Assembly (NCBI RefSeq): GCF_001570765.1
Contig: NZ_BCSH01000059.1
Coordinates: 1-52,344, forward strand
Direction of reading: 5' to 3'
Source: Nocardiopsis listeri NBRC 13360
GTDB lineage: Bacteria > Actinomycetota > Actinomycetes > Streptosporangiales > Streptosporangiaceae
DNA length: 52,344 bases
The position numbers and the translations under genes are program-made. The notes under the pieces are model-generated. The model worked only from the letters and a program-made list of their open reading frames with translations, was not told the DNA's origin and did not search any database. Shown piece after piece: positions 17,634 through 25,856 of the stretch. The stretch's first letter is position 1. Every line of letters begins with the position of its first letter.

Positions 17634-18611
17634 TCAGCGGTGCAGTACCGGGTCCAGGCCGAAGAGCGGGAACAGGGTGGTGTCGAAGAAGAGCGAGCAA
17701 CGCCCGATCCCCTCCCCCGTCATGGCGAGCACGTGGATGCCGAAGGCCCGGTATACGCCGTCCTCGCCACGCAGGTACATGGCGAAGGCGGGCTGCCCGT
17801 TGGCGGCGGTGGGCACCAGGGCGAGGTCGCCGGGCGCCTGGGCCGGGCACTGGGCGTGGATGAGCCGCACGATGTTCTCGGGTCCGCGCACCCAGGTGGC
17901 GGACGGTGGCATCTCGAAGGCCGCCTCGGCGGTGAACAGCTCGGTGAGCGCGCCGATGTCGTAGCTCTCGAAGGCGGTGACGTAGCGCTCCAACAACTCG
18001 CGCTGGTCGGCCCTGGGCGCGGGAACCCGGTCCTCCTGCGGGAGTTCCTTGGCCAGCTGGGCACGGGCCCGCTGCAACAGGCTGTTGACCGCCGGGACGG
18101 AGGTGTCCAGGATCTGGGCGACCTCGGCGGCGCTGAACCGCAGCACCTCGCGCAGGATCAGCACGGCGCGCTGTTTGGCGGGAAGGTATTGCAGGGCGGC
18201 GACCAGGGCGAGGCGGACGCTCTCACGATCGGCCACCACGGTTCCCGGGTCGTCGACGCCCACCCCGAGGCGGTCCGGCATCGGTTCCAGCCAGGGGACC
18301 TCCGAGCCGTCGGCCAGCTCGGACTCGGGGTTGTCGGTCGGCCCACCCAGGCCGGTGGGCAGGGGTCTGCGCCCACGTTTGTCCAGGGCCGTCAGACACA
18401 CCGTGGTGGCGATGCGGTGCAGCCAGGTGCGCAGGCTGGAGCGCCCCTCGAAGCGGTCGATCCCCTTCCAGGCGCGTAGACAGGTTTCCTGGACCAGGTC
18501 TTCGGCGTCGTGCGCCGAACCGAGCATGCGGTAGCAGTGCGCGTACAGCTCTCGGCGATAGGGGCCGATGAGCCGGGCGAAGTCCTGGTCGATCGTCGTC
18601 TGCTCAACCAC
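17634..18611 (-). CDS. ECF sigma factor with C-terminal SnoaL-like domain
   Basis: A 325-aa extracytoplasmic-function sigma factor. Region 2 includes LYAHCYRMLGSAHDAEDLVQETCLRAW, and region 4 has LPAKQRAVLILREVLRFSAAEVA. After a linker comes a roughly 120-residue SnoaL/NTF2-like domain (from about 205), as in the SigG/SigX5 (TIGR02960) group, where this domain replaces a separate anti-sigma factor. I prefer GTG 18611, 7 nt after a TAGCGT -10 element, as a leaderless start; GTG 18620 is an in-frame alternative. No anti-sigma gene is adjacent. It may control itself or the VOC gene upstream. Confidence 0.85.
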   Translation of the reverse strand: MVEQTTIDQDFARLIGPYRRELYAHCYRMLGSAHDAEDLVQETCLRAWKGIDRFEGRSSLRTWLHRIATTVCLTALDKRGRRPLPTGLGGPTDNPESELADGSEVPWLEPMPDRLGVGVDDPGTVVADRESVRLALVAALQYLPAKQRAVLILREVLRFSAAEVAQILDTSVPAVNSLLQRARAQLAKELPQEDRVPAPRADQRELLERYVTAFESYDIGALTELFTAEAAFEMPPSATWVRGPENIVRLIHAQCPAQAPGDLALVPTAANGQPAFAMYLRGEDGVYRAFGIHVLAMTGEGIGRCSLFFDTTLFPLFGLDPVLHR

Positions 18612-18618
18612 GATCACC

Positions 18619-18624
18619 ACGCTA
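18619..18624 (-). promoter_or_regulatory. -10 element of the sigma factor gene (leaderless)
   Basis: TAGCGT on the minus strand ends 7 nt before GTG 18611, and no ribosome-binding site is present. The -35 is not obvious. Confidence 0.35.
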
Positions 18625-18755
18625 GGCCGCCCCTACGACAGAACGGCTCGGGCGTGGTCGTTCCTTTGCCGGAATTTCTTCCGCTGGGCCCATGGATCGG
18701 TGGTCGGCGCCCTCCGCCGGGCGCCGACCACCGGTGGTGTGGGGCTCCCCCGCCC

Positions 18756-19154
18756 TCAGGCCTCCTGTGGCGTGGCCTCCATCGCGGCCAGGTGCTCGGG
18801 GCTGAGCTGGACGATCTGTACGTAGTTGCCGTCGGGGTCCTGGGCGGTGGCGAACAGGCTCCCGTCACGATCCTCCAGCGGGGCGACCCACGTGGTGCCC
18901 CGCTCCTCCATGCGGGCGGCGACGTCTCGTGCATCGGCGACGTCGAAGTTGAGGATCATTCGGGGCGCGTCGACGGCCTTGGGGCCGATGTCGTCGCGTC
19001 GGTCGATCATCATGTGGAAGTCGCCGAACTTGAGCACCCGGTAGTCGTCCATGGTGTCGTTGCGGACCGGGTCGAGCACGGCGGCGTACCAGTCGCGCAG
19101 GCGGTCGGGGTCGGTGCTGGCCAGGAGCATGCTGTCGAGGACGGTTTTCTTCAC
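18756..19154 (-). CDS. VOC-family (glyoxalase/bleomycin-resistance) protein
   Basis: A 132-aa vicinal-oxygen-chelate protein: MLLASTDPDRLRDWYAAVL opens the first beta-alpha-beta-beta-beta module and FATAQDPDGNYVQIVQL closes the second, with Glu replaced by Gln at the usual last metal ligand. The start is GTG 19154 with GGGAGGA 6 nt upstream; the longer reading to 19190 lacks one. Substrate unknown. It lies upstream of the sigma factor on the same strand with a gap of about 130 nt. Confidence 0.8.
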   Translation of the reverse strand: MKKTVLDSMLLASTDPDRLRDWYAAVLDPVRNDTMDDYRVLKFGDFHMMIDRRDDIGPKAVDAPRMILNFDVADARDVAARMEERGTTWVAPLEDRDGSLFATAQDPDGNYVQIVQLSPEHLAAMEATPQEA

Positions 19155-19391
19155 GGGGGTCCTCCCGGTGTCGTTGGTTCGGTCGTTCACCCATACCGAC
19201 TCGGCGGATGCATTGGACTCATCGCCTCGGCGGGCGCGATCGGGTCAAACGATGCGGACGATTCCGTACGCGCTTCTTGGGTGACGCACCGTGACCGCCG
19301 GTGTTACCTTCGCGAGGGCGAGAGGGCAGGTCAGGCCCGGTTCGCCGGTGTCCGGTCGAGGGCACCGAACCTCACGCGAGGGAGATCGCAC

Positions 19392-20441
19392 ATGCGCGCA
19401 GTGGTGTTCGAGGACTACAAGCAGTTCCCCTCACTCACCGAGGTGCCCAAACCGGAGCCGGGCCCGGGAGAGGTGCTCCTGCGGGTGGCCGGCGCCGGGG
19501 CGTGTCACTCCGACATCAGCGTCTACCGGGTGTTCGAGGAAGGGCAGCCGGGCGCCCAGAAGCCGCCGTTCGTCCTGGGGCACGAGAACGCCGGGTGGGT
19601 CGAGGCGCTCGGCCCGGGCGTGAGCGAACGGGTCGAGGTGGGCGCCGCGTACCTGGTCTACGGTCCGATCGGCTGTTGGCACTGTCGCCAGTGCGCCCAG
19701 GGGGTGGAGACCTACTGTGAGAACGCCGCCTCCCTGCCGTACCTGGCGGTGGGGCTGGGCCGGGACGGCGGCATGGCCGAGTACATGACGGTGCCCGCCC
19801 GGCACCTGGTCCCGCTGGGCGACGCCGATCCGGTGGCCGCGGCCCCGTTGGCCGACGCGGGCCTGACCCCCTACCACGCGATCAAGGAGGCGCTGCCGTA
19901 CCTGGCCGGCGGTGGTCGGTACGCTCTGGCCATCGGGCTGGGCGGCCTCGGCCTGATCGGAGTGCAGATCCTGCGGGCGTTGACCGGCGCCACGGTCATC
20001 GCCACCGACGTCAAGGAGGACGCGCGCGCCCGCGCCGAGGCGGAGGGCGCGATCACCGTCGGCGCCGGGGAGGACCAGGTGGAGAAGATCCGCGCGCTCA
20101 CCGGCGGGCACGGTGTGGACGCGGCCTTCGACTTCGTGGGGGCGGCCCCGACGGTGTCCGCGGCGGCGGCCTCCATGGCACAGGGCGGTCGTTGCACCAT
20201 CGTGGGCATCGCGGGCGGCACCCACGAGTTCTCGTTCTTCACCAACCCCTACGAGACCCACATGACCAACACCTACTGGGGTTCGGTCGCGGAGCTGTGG
20301 GAGGTGGTGGAGATGTACAAGGCCGGGCAGATCCGCCCGGACGTGGAGCGGTTCGCCATGGACGACGCCTTGGAGGCGTATCGGAAGCTGGAGGCGGGCG
20401 AGGTCAACGGTCGGGCGGTCGTGACCCCGAACCCGAGCTGA
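19392..20441 (+). CDS. zinc-dependent NAD(P)-dependent alcohol dehydrogenase
   Basis: A 349-aa medium-chain dehydrogenase. The catalytic zinc site is in GACHSD (Cys38) and GHENAG (His at about 63). The structural zinc loop has four cysteines (GCWHCRQCAQGVETYC, about 97-112). The nucleotide fold is IGLGGLGLIGVQI with an acidic residue (ATDVKED) that suggests NAD. It converts an alcohol to an aldehyde or ketone; substrate not known. ATG 19392 has GAGGGAGA upstream. An SDR gene follows after about 75 nt on the same strand, so a two-gene redox operon is possible. Confidence 0.88.
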   Translation: MRAVVFEDYKQFPSLTEVPKPEPGPGEVLLRVAGAGACHSDISVYRVFEEGQPGAQKPPFVLGHENAGWVEALGPGVSERVEVGAAYLVYGPIGCWHCRQCAQGVETYCENAASLPYLAVGLGRDGGMAEYMTVPARHLVPLGDADPVAAAPLADAGLTPYHAIKEALPYLAGGGRYALAIGLGGLGLIGVQILRALTGATVIATDVKEDARARAEAEGAITVGAGEDQVEKIRALTGGHGVDAAFDFVGAAPTVSAAAASMAQGGRCTIVGIAGGTHEFSFFTNPYETHMTNTYWGSVAELWEVVEMYKAGQIRPDVERFAMDDALEAYRKLEAGEVNGRAVVTPNPS

Positions 20442-20517
20442 CACCCGAGCCCACACTGGGGTTGCGGGGTCTGCCAGGATGCGCAGAACATCACCGGACC
20501 GCAGCGGAGGAAACGAG

Positions 20518-21303
20518 ATGGATCTGGGAATCGCCGGCAGGGTCGCGCTGGTGACCGCGGCCAGTTCGGGGCTGGGTCGGGCCATGGCCCTCGCCCTGGC
20601 GGCGGAGGGGGTGAACGTGGCGGTGACCGGCCGTGACACCGAACGTCTCGGGGCCACCGTCGACGCCTGCCGGGCGAGCGGGGCGCGGGCCGTCGGCGTC
20701 GAGTGGGACCTGACCGAGCACGGACGCGCCCGAGAGGTCGCCGACCGTGTCGCCACCGACCTGGGTCCGGTGGACATCCTGGTCAACAACACCGGCGGAC
20801 CGCCGCCCACACCGGCCCTGGGTCAGGAGCCCGCCCTGTGGCGGGACATGTACGCGGCGATGGTGCTGCCGGTGATCGAGCTGACCGACGCGGTCGTGGG
20901 CGGGATGCGTGAACGCGGCTGGGGGCGGATCATCACCAGCACCTCGTCGGGGCCGATCACCCCCATCCCGAACCTGGGCGTGTCCAACACGCTGCGGGCC
21001 TCACTGCACTCCTGGTCCAAGACGGTGGCCACCGAGGTCGCCGCGGACGGGGTGACCGCCAACGTCGTCGTGCCGGGTCGGATCGCCACCCCTCGGGTGG
21101 ACTCGTTGGACCGCGTCCGGGCCGAACGTGAGGGGCTTTCGCTGGAGGAGGCCCGGGCGAAGGGTCGCGCCTCGATCCCCGCCGGCCGTTACGGCGACCC
21201 TGCCGAGTACGGCGCGGTGGCGGCCTTCCTGGCGAGCAGGCAGGCCGCGTACGTGACCGGTTCGGTCATCCGGGTCGACGGTGGTCAGGTCCCGTCGGTC
21301 TGA
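20518..21303 (+). CDS. SDR-family oxidoreductase
   Basis: A 261-aa short-chain dehydrogenase. TAASSGLG is at 12-19 and VNNTGGPPP at about 87; the catalytic region is STSSGPITPIPNLGVSNTLRASLHSWSK. The usual YxxxK is altered: the tyrosine position reads S in SNTLRASLHSWSK. This pattern occurs in a known subgroup of SDRs lacking the classical Tyr, so activity is uncertain. GGAGGAAACGAG precedes ATG 20518. It lies downstream of the alcohol dehydrogenase and ends at a strong hairpin. Confidence 0.8.
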   Translation: MDLGIAGRVALVTAASSGLGRAMALALAAEGVNVAVTGRDTERLGATVDACRASGARAVGVEWDLTEHGRAREVADRVATDLGPVDILVNNTGGPPPTPALGQEPALWRDMYAAMVLPVIELTDAVVGGMRERGWGRIITSTSSGPITPIPNLGVSNTLRASLHSWSKTVATEVAADGVTANVVVPGRIATPRVDSLDRVRAEREGLSLEEARAKGRASIPAGRYGDPAEYGAVAAFLASRQAAYVTGSVIRVDGGQVPSV

Positions 21304-21319
21304 ACCGGAGACCTGAACC

Positions 21320-21356
21320 GGTCGGGGCGTGGCCGGGCCATGGGCACGCCCCGACC
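21320..21356. terminator. bidirectional hairpin terminator
   Basis: GGTCGGGGCGTG (21320-21331) and CACGCCCCGACC (21345-21356) form a perfect 12-bp stem between the convergent SDR and DUF1295 genes. Confidence 0.85.
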
Positions 21357-21364
21357 ACGCCCCC

Positions 21365-22174
21365 TCAGGCGTGGGGGCCGCGCCGGGGCGGTAGGGGGAA
21401 GAAGGCGCTGGTGCGTTCGGTGTACTCGGCCCAGCCGGGGCGACCGGCCATGTGCTCCTCCATCAGCCGTTGGCCGGAGCCCCGGGTGAGCAGGTAGGTC
21501 ATCACCAGTGGGGCGGGCAGGGTGAGCAGGACCCACCACGAACCCGCGGCGACCAGGAACAGGCCCCACCACACGCACGCGTCGCCGAAGTAGTTGGGGT
21601 GGCGGGTCCACGCCCACAGGCCACGGTCCATGATCCGGCCCTTGTTGGCGGGTTCGGCCTTGAACCGGGCGAGCTGGGCGTCGCCCACGGACTCGAACAG
21701 GAACCCGGTCAGCCACAGCAGCGCGCCGAGCGCGGCCACCCATCCGAAGGTTCCGGAGGTGAACGCGCCCACCTGGATCGGCGTGGAGATCAGCCATACC
21801 AAGGCTCCCTGGAGCAGGTAGACCACGCGCAGCGCGTAGAGGTTCGGGTCGCCGGGCGCGTTGGCCAGGAACCTCTCGTAGCGCGGGTCCTCGCCCTTGC
21901 CCCGGCCGCGCAGACCGATGTGCACCGCCAGGCGCAGCCCCCACACGGTGGTCAGCGCGACCAGTGGCCAGACGCGGGTCGGGGCGCCGTGTCCGGTGGC
22001 GGTGACCACCACGCCGGTGGTCAGCGCGGTGGCCGCGAAGGCCGCGCCCCAGGCGGAGTCGACGACGCTGTGCCGGCTCAGCCGCACCCCGATCGCGAAG
22101 GTGGTGAGCATGACGGCGGCCAGGACCAGCGCGGTCACCCCCAGGTCGAGGGCCAGGGCGGCGCCGACGCTCAC
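21365..22174 (-). CDS. DUF1295 membrane protein (steroid 5-alpha-reductase-like)
   Basis: A 269-aa polytopic membrane protein with about seven helices and the DUF1295/ICMT-like signature GLWAWTRHPNYFGD near residue 190. This family reduces or modifies lipid double bonds; the homologous mycobacterial gene Rv0446c sits next to a cyclopropane synthase. The start GTG 22174 overlaps the TGA of the upstream methyltransferase (GTGA), so it is the last gene of a coupled operon. Probable role with the methyltransferases is in methyl-branched or cyclopropanated membrane lipid formation (inference). Confidence 0.82.
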   Translation of the reverse strand: MSVGAALALDLGVTALVLAAVMLTTFAIGVRLSRHSVVDSAWGAAFAATALTTGVVVTATGHGAPTRVWPLVALTTVWGLRLAVHIGLRGRGKGEDPRYERFLANAPGDPNLYALRVVYLLQGALVWLISTPIQVGAFTSGTFGWVAALGALLWLTGFLFESVGDAQLARFKAEPANKGRIMDRGLWAWTRHPNYFGDACVWWGLFLVAAGSWWVLLTLPAPLVMTYLLTRGSGQRLMEEHMAGRPGWAEYTERTSAFFPLPPRRGPHA

Positions 22175-23480
22175 GTGGTCTCCTCGGGGCGGTGGGCCAG
22201 GATCTGGTCGACGCCCATGCGCCCCTCCTCGAAGGCGAGCGCCCCTCCGGCCAGGTACAGCCGCCACACGCGCGCGGTCTGCGGGCCGGCGATCCGCACC
22301 ATTTCGTCGAATCGACGCTCCAGCTCCTCGGACCAGGCGCGGGCGGTGCGCACGTAGTTCTCGCGCAGCCCCGTACGCCTCGCACCTCCAGCCCGGCGTC
22401 CTCGATGAGCGCGACGGTCTCACCGAGCGGGCGCATGTGCATGTCGGGGGCGATGTAGCGCTCGATGAAGGGGCCGCCGCCGGGGTGGGCTCCGCGCCGG
22501 GACATCTGCTGGACCAGGAGGGAGCCACCCGGGCGCAGCAGGTCGTGGAGTCGTCGGGTGAAGGGCCCGTAGGCGTCCCGGCCCACGTGTTCGCCCATCT
22601 CCACGGTGGCCACGGCGTCGAACCCGCGCCCGACGGGTTCGTCGAAGGTGTCGTCGGCGATGTCGCGGTAGTGCAGCAGGCGCACGTCCACCAGGTGTTC
22701 CAGTCCTTCGGCGGCGGCACGTTCGACCACGTGGTCGTGTTGGCGCGCGGACAGGGTCACCGCGTGCACCCACGCCCCGTACTCGCGAGCGGCGTGCAGG
22801 GTGAGCGAACCCCACCCGCAGCCCACGTCCAGGAGTCGGTCGCCGGGGCGCAGTCCGAGGTCGGCGCAGACCAGGTCGAGTTTGGCGCGTTGGGCCTGGG
22901 CCAGGGTCTGCTCGGGCCGTGCGGGATCCCAGTAGGCGCAGGAGTAGGCCATGGTCTCGTCGAGCAGTAGTTCGTAGAGGTCGTTGCCGGCGTCGTAGTG
23001 GTGGGAGACGGCGGCGGCGTCGCGTTCGCGGCTGTGCGGGCGCCCGCCCATGCGCGCCTCGGTGATCGGTGCGGGCGGCGGTGGCCCCACCAGGCCCAGG
23101 ACCAGCGCGGCGTGGGCCAGGCGCACCCAGTCGGCCGGGACCGGCACAGAGGTGCCGTGTTCGCGTACCGAGGCCCATACGCGGCGCAGGGCGTCGGTGA
23201 GGTCGCCCTCGACCTCCAGGCCTGCGGTGACGTAGGCGCGGGCCAGGCCCGGTTCTCCGGGGCGGGCCAGTACGTGACGCAGGGCGTCGCGGTCGCGTAC
23301 CGTCGCCCGCGGCGCGTTCGCCGGTCCGTGTTCGCTGCCGTCCAAAAAGCACAGCCGTACCGGTGAGACCCCGTTGAAGAAGGCGTCGACCAGGGGGCCG
23401 AGCAGGCGGGCCACCCCTCGTGCGCCCCGGCCGTCACCGGGTCGGTCCCGGGTGGCGGTGGTGGAAGGGGTGATGGTCAT
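22171..23480 (-). pseudogene. cyclopropane-fatty-acyl-phospholipid synthase-like methyltransferase, frameshifted
   Basis: A roughly 436-codon SAM methyltransferase of the CFA-synthase family interrupted by one missing base. From ATG 23480 the frame carries HHYDAGNDLYELLLDETMAYSCAYW, LLDVGCGWGSLTLHA, VEMGEHVG and IERYIAPDM, then loses the frame at a run of four Gs (plus-strand CCCC 22369-22372). Adding one base restores LRENYVRTARAWSEELERR through to ETT and the TGA at 22171, which overlaps the DUF1295 start. The intact overlaps at both ends (ATGA upstream, GTGA downstream) favour a very recent mutation or a sequencing error. The product would act on unsaturated phospholipid acyl chains. Confidence 0.8.
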
Positions 23481-24988
23481 GTCGGGCGCTCCAGGGTGAT
23501 CTGTTCGACGTCGATGATCGCGGACCGGAATCCGGCCTCGCAGTAGGCCAGGTAGAAGGTCCACATGCGGTGGAAGACGGGGTCGAAGCCCGGTTCGCGG
23601 ACCTGGTCGAGTGCGTCGACGAAGGTGCGGCGCCACACCCCGAGGGTGTCGGCGTAGTCCCGGCCGAAGGCGTGTCGGTCGGTGACGCGCAGCCGGGTGT
23701 GGGCGGACAACTCCCGGCGCAGGGCCGTGACCGAGGGGATGAGTCCGCCGGGGAAGACGTACTTGTGCATCCAGGTGTAGGAGCCGCGCGAGGCGCGCAT
23801 CATGGCGTGCTCCATGGTGATGCACTGCAACGCCACCCTGCCGCCGGGCCTGGTGAGGCGGTCCAGGGCGGTGACGTAGGCGGTCCAGTACCTCTCGCCC
23901 ACCGCCTCGATCATCTCGCAGCTGACCACGGCGTCGTAGGAACCGGTCGCGTCGCGGTAGTCGCACAGTCGCACCTCGACCCGGTCGGCCACACCGGCTT
24001 CGGCGACGCGGGCGCGGGCCAGGTCGCGTTGTTCGGTGGACAGGGTGATGGAGGTGACGCGCGCACCGCGCCGGGCGGCCCGCACGGCCAGTTCGCCCCA
24101 GCCGGTGCCGATCTCCAGGAGTTCGGTGTCCTCCCCCACCCGGGCGGAGTCCAGGAGCCGGTCGATCTTGCGTTCCTGGGCTCGGGCCAGCCCGTCGGCG
24201 TCACGCGGGTCGTCGGTGCGCACCCGGACGCCGCGGTCACCCCTGGCCACCCCGCGTACGGGGGTGCCGGTGCGCACCGAGTGCAGGTTCTCGGCCACCC
24301 GTTCGACGTAGGTGTGCGAGCCGCCCACGACCGTGCGCCAGCGCGGTGATCCCCAGATCCCGAGCATGCCGTGGTGTTCCAGGAAGGTGAACAGGTGGTG
24401 GGCCGGGTACTCCAGGGCGGTGCCCGCCGAGCAGGACCAGACCGCCGAGACCAACGGAAGCAGGAAGTGGGCGGTGAAGTAGGGGGAGAAGCGGTGGTGT
24501 TCGACGAAGGCCCCGAGGGTGGGGCCGACCGTGTCCCGCTTTCCTCCCAGGCGGCGGGCGGTCCTGAGCAGGCGGTTCGCGGCCCGATGGAAGCGTGGGA
24601 GGTCGCCGAGCATGCGCAGGTAGTCGACGCCCGCTCGGGAGCGGTTCGGCCACAGGGCCCGGAGCCCCCTGGCCCCCGCGTACTCCAGTCCGCAACCGGC
24701 GCAGCTCACCGACAGGCTCATCTCGGTGGGGCGGGTGGCGACGTCGAGTTCGTCGAACAGACGCAGCAGGTGGGGGTAGGTGCGGCGGTTGTGGACGATG
24801 AAGCCGCTGTCCACACCCAGTGGTCCACCGTCGGGGCCGGGGAGGTGGTGGGTGTGGGCGTGCCCACCGAGCCGGTCATCGGCCTCGAACAGCGTGACGT
24901 CGTCGTGGTGGTGCAGGACGTGGGCGGCGGTGAGTCCGGAGACCCCGCCGCCGATCACCGCGATCCGCCTTCGGTGGTGTGTGCTCAT
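23477..24988 (-). CDS. in-frame chimera: FAD amine-oxidase-like N-terminus fused to CFA-synthase C-terminus
   Basis: A 503-aa ORF made of two truncated proteins. Residues 1 to about 260 are the N-terminal half of a COG2907 FAD-dependent oxidoreductase (GGGVSG at 13-18; DSGFIVHNRRTYPHLLRLFDELDV), the Rv0449c type. From about 265 it abruptly becomes the C-terminal part of a cyclopropane synthase (AQERKIDRLLDSARV, LLEIGTGWGELAVRAARRGA, EMIEAVGERYW, YTWMHKYVFPGGLIPSV). The second half of the oxidase, the whole DUF1365 protein that normally follows, and the N-terminal part of the synthase are missing, so a deletion of perhaps 1.5-2 kb is implied at about 24187-24211. ATG 24988 has GAGAGAG upstream; the 3' end overlaps the next gene (ATGA). 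Activity of either half is doubtful. Confidence 0.8.
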   Translation of the reverse strand: MSTHHRRRIAVIGGGVSGLTAAHVLHHHDDVTLFEADDRLGGHAHTHHLPGPDGGPLGVDSGFIVHNRRTYPHLLRLFDELDVATRPTEMSLSVSCAGCGLEYAGARGLRALWPNRSRAGVDYLRMLGDLPRFHRAANRLLRTARRLGGKRDTVGPTLGAFVEHHRFSPYFTAHFLLPLVSAVWSCSAGTALEYPAHHLFTFLEHHGMLGIWGSPRWRTVVGGSHTYVERVAENLHSVRTGTPVRGVARGDRGVRVRTDDPRDADGLARAQERKIDRLLDSARVGEDTELLEIGTGWGELAVRAARRGARVTSITLSTEQRDLARARVAEAGVADRVEVRLCDYRDATGSYDAVVSCEMIEAVGERYWTAYVTALDRLTRPGGRVALQCITMEHAMMRASRGSYTWMHKYVFPGGLIPSVTALRRELSAHTRLRVTDRHAFGRDYADTLGVWRRTFVDALDQVREPGFDPVFHRMWTFYLAYCEAGFRSAIIDVEQITLERPT

Positions 24989-25344
24989 GCGCTCTCTCGT
25001 GTGCCGTGGTGCGGCCGTCACGAGGTATTCGGTGCCCAGGGCCGGTCGGATGGGTGGTGTCCGACGAAGGGTGTCCGACGAAGAAGGCTCACGCGGTTCG
25101 AACGGTGTCCGGTCGGTCTTCCGACGGGGCCACCGGAATCAGGGGACGGGGCGTGGGCGTGGGCCGGAGGCGACCGGATCCAGCAGTGTTCGCGTGCGCT
25201 CCGTGGGTGGTGGGCCGGGGCACCCGGGTGTCCCCGCGCGGGTCTCGTGGATCAGCCCGACCCGGACCCGACGTCGGGCACGGCCGACCCCGGTGGGCGG
25301 CCCCGACCCGGTTCCGCCCACGACAGGGGTGAGGGGCTTGGGCC
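24989..25344. other. intergenic region, 356 nt, with tandem 14-bp repeat
   Basis: No gene is supported here. It carries the promoter of the chimera operon and a perfect tandem duplication of GGTGTCCGACGAAG (25056-25069 and 25070-25083), with a further partial copy GGTGTCCGG near 25103. The rest is plain GC-rich sequence. Confidence 0.5.
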
Positions 25345-25662
25345 TCAGACCTTCTCGGAGGGGCGAGGGCCCAGCCCGAGGGCGGAGCGCAGTTCGTCGC
25401 AGGCCTCGGCGCAGCTCTCGTCGAAGGTCACCACCTCGACCGGGCCGCCCCTCGCCCAGCGGGCGAGCTGGTCGTGCCACTCGCCACGCGGCATGGAGAC
25501 GGTGTCGGGCGGGGTGAGGTCGTCCCCGACGACGACCGGCGGGCCGTCGGTGAGGACGGTGACCCGGTGCTCGGGATAGGTCCGAGCGAGGTCCGTGTCC
25601 AGGGGGTGGGAGGAGTGCAGGACCACGACGTGGGTCTGTTCGGGGCTCTCGTTGGTGGTCAT
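25345..25662 (-). CDS. hypothetical protein, 105 aa
   Basis: I do not recognise this protein. It is cytoplasmic, acidic and has an alternating beta/alpha look (THVVVLHSSHPLDTDLA, HRVTVLTDGPPVVVGDD, VEVVTFDESCAEACDELRSAL), with two cysteines four apart near the C-terminus. ATG 25662 follows AAGGAAAGG by about 5 nt. It is monocistronic on the minus strand, divergent from the PAP2/DAG-kinase gene. Confidence 0.6.
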   Translation of the reverse strand: MTTNESPEQTHVVVLHSSHPLDTDLARTYPEHRVTVLTDGPPVVVGDDLTPPDTVSMPRGEWHDQLARWARGGPVEVVTFDESCAEACDELRSALGLGPRPSEKV

Positions 25663-25821
25663 GGGCGCCTTTCCTTGGGGGGAACGCCCGAACCCTACTC
25701 GCCCAGGGCGCCCTCCAAACGTGATCCACCGGGCCGGTTCCGGTCACCGGCCCGGTGGGGGCCGGGCGAAGCCCGTCGGTGACCGTCGAGGGCGCCGGCC
25801 CCGAGTCCCTCGTGCGGCTTA

Positions 25822-25850
25822 TGGACAACTCATCCGGTTCCCACCAGGCT
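25822..25850 (+). promoter_or_regulatory. candidate promoter of the PAP2/DAG-kinase gene
   Basis: TGGACA (25822-25827), 17 nt, CAGGCT (25845-25850), then 6 nt to ATG 25857. This implies a leaderless message; the -10 lacks its first T. Confidence 0.4.
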
Positions 25851-25856
25851 GGGCGC

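Noticed and set aside
18510..19391. N-terminal extension of the alcohol dehydrogenase
   Set aside because: The frame is open by chance over the minus-strand VOC and sigma genes; ATG 19392 has a ribosome-binding site and begins the family domain.
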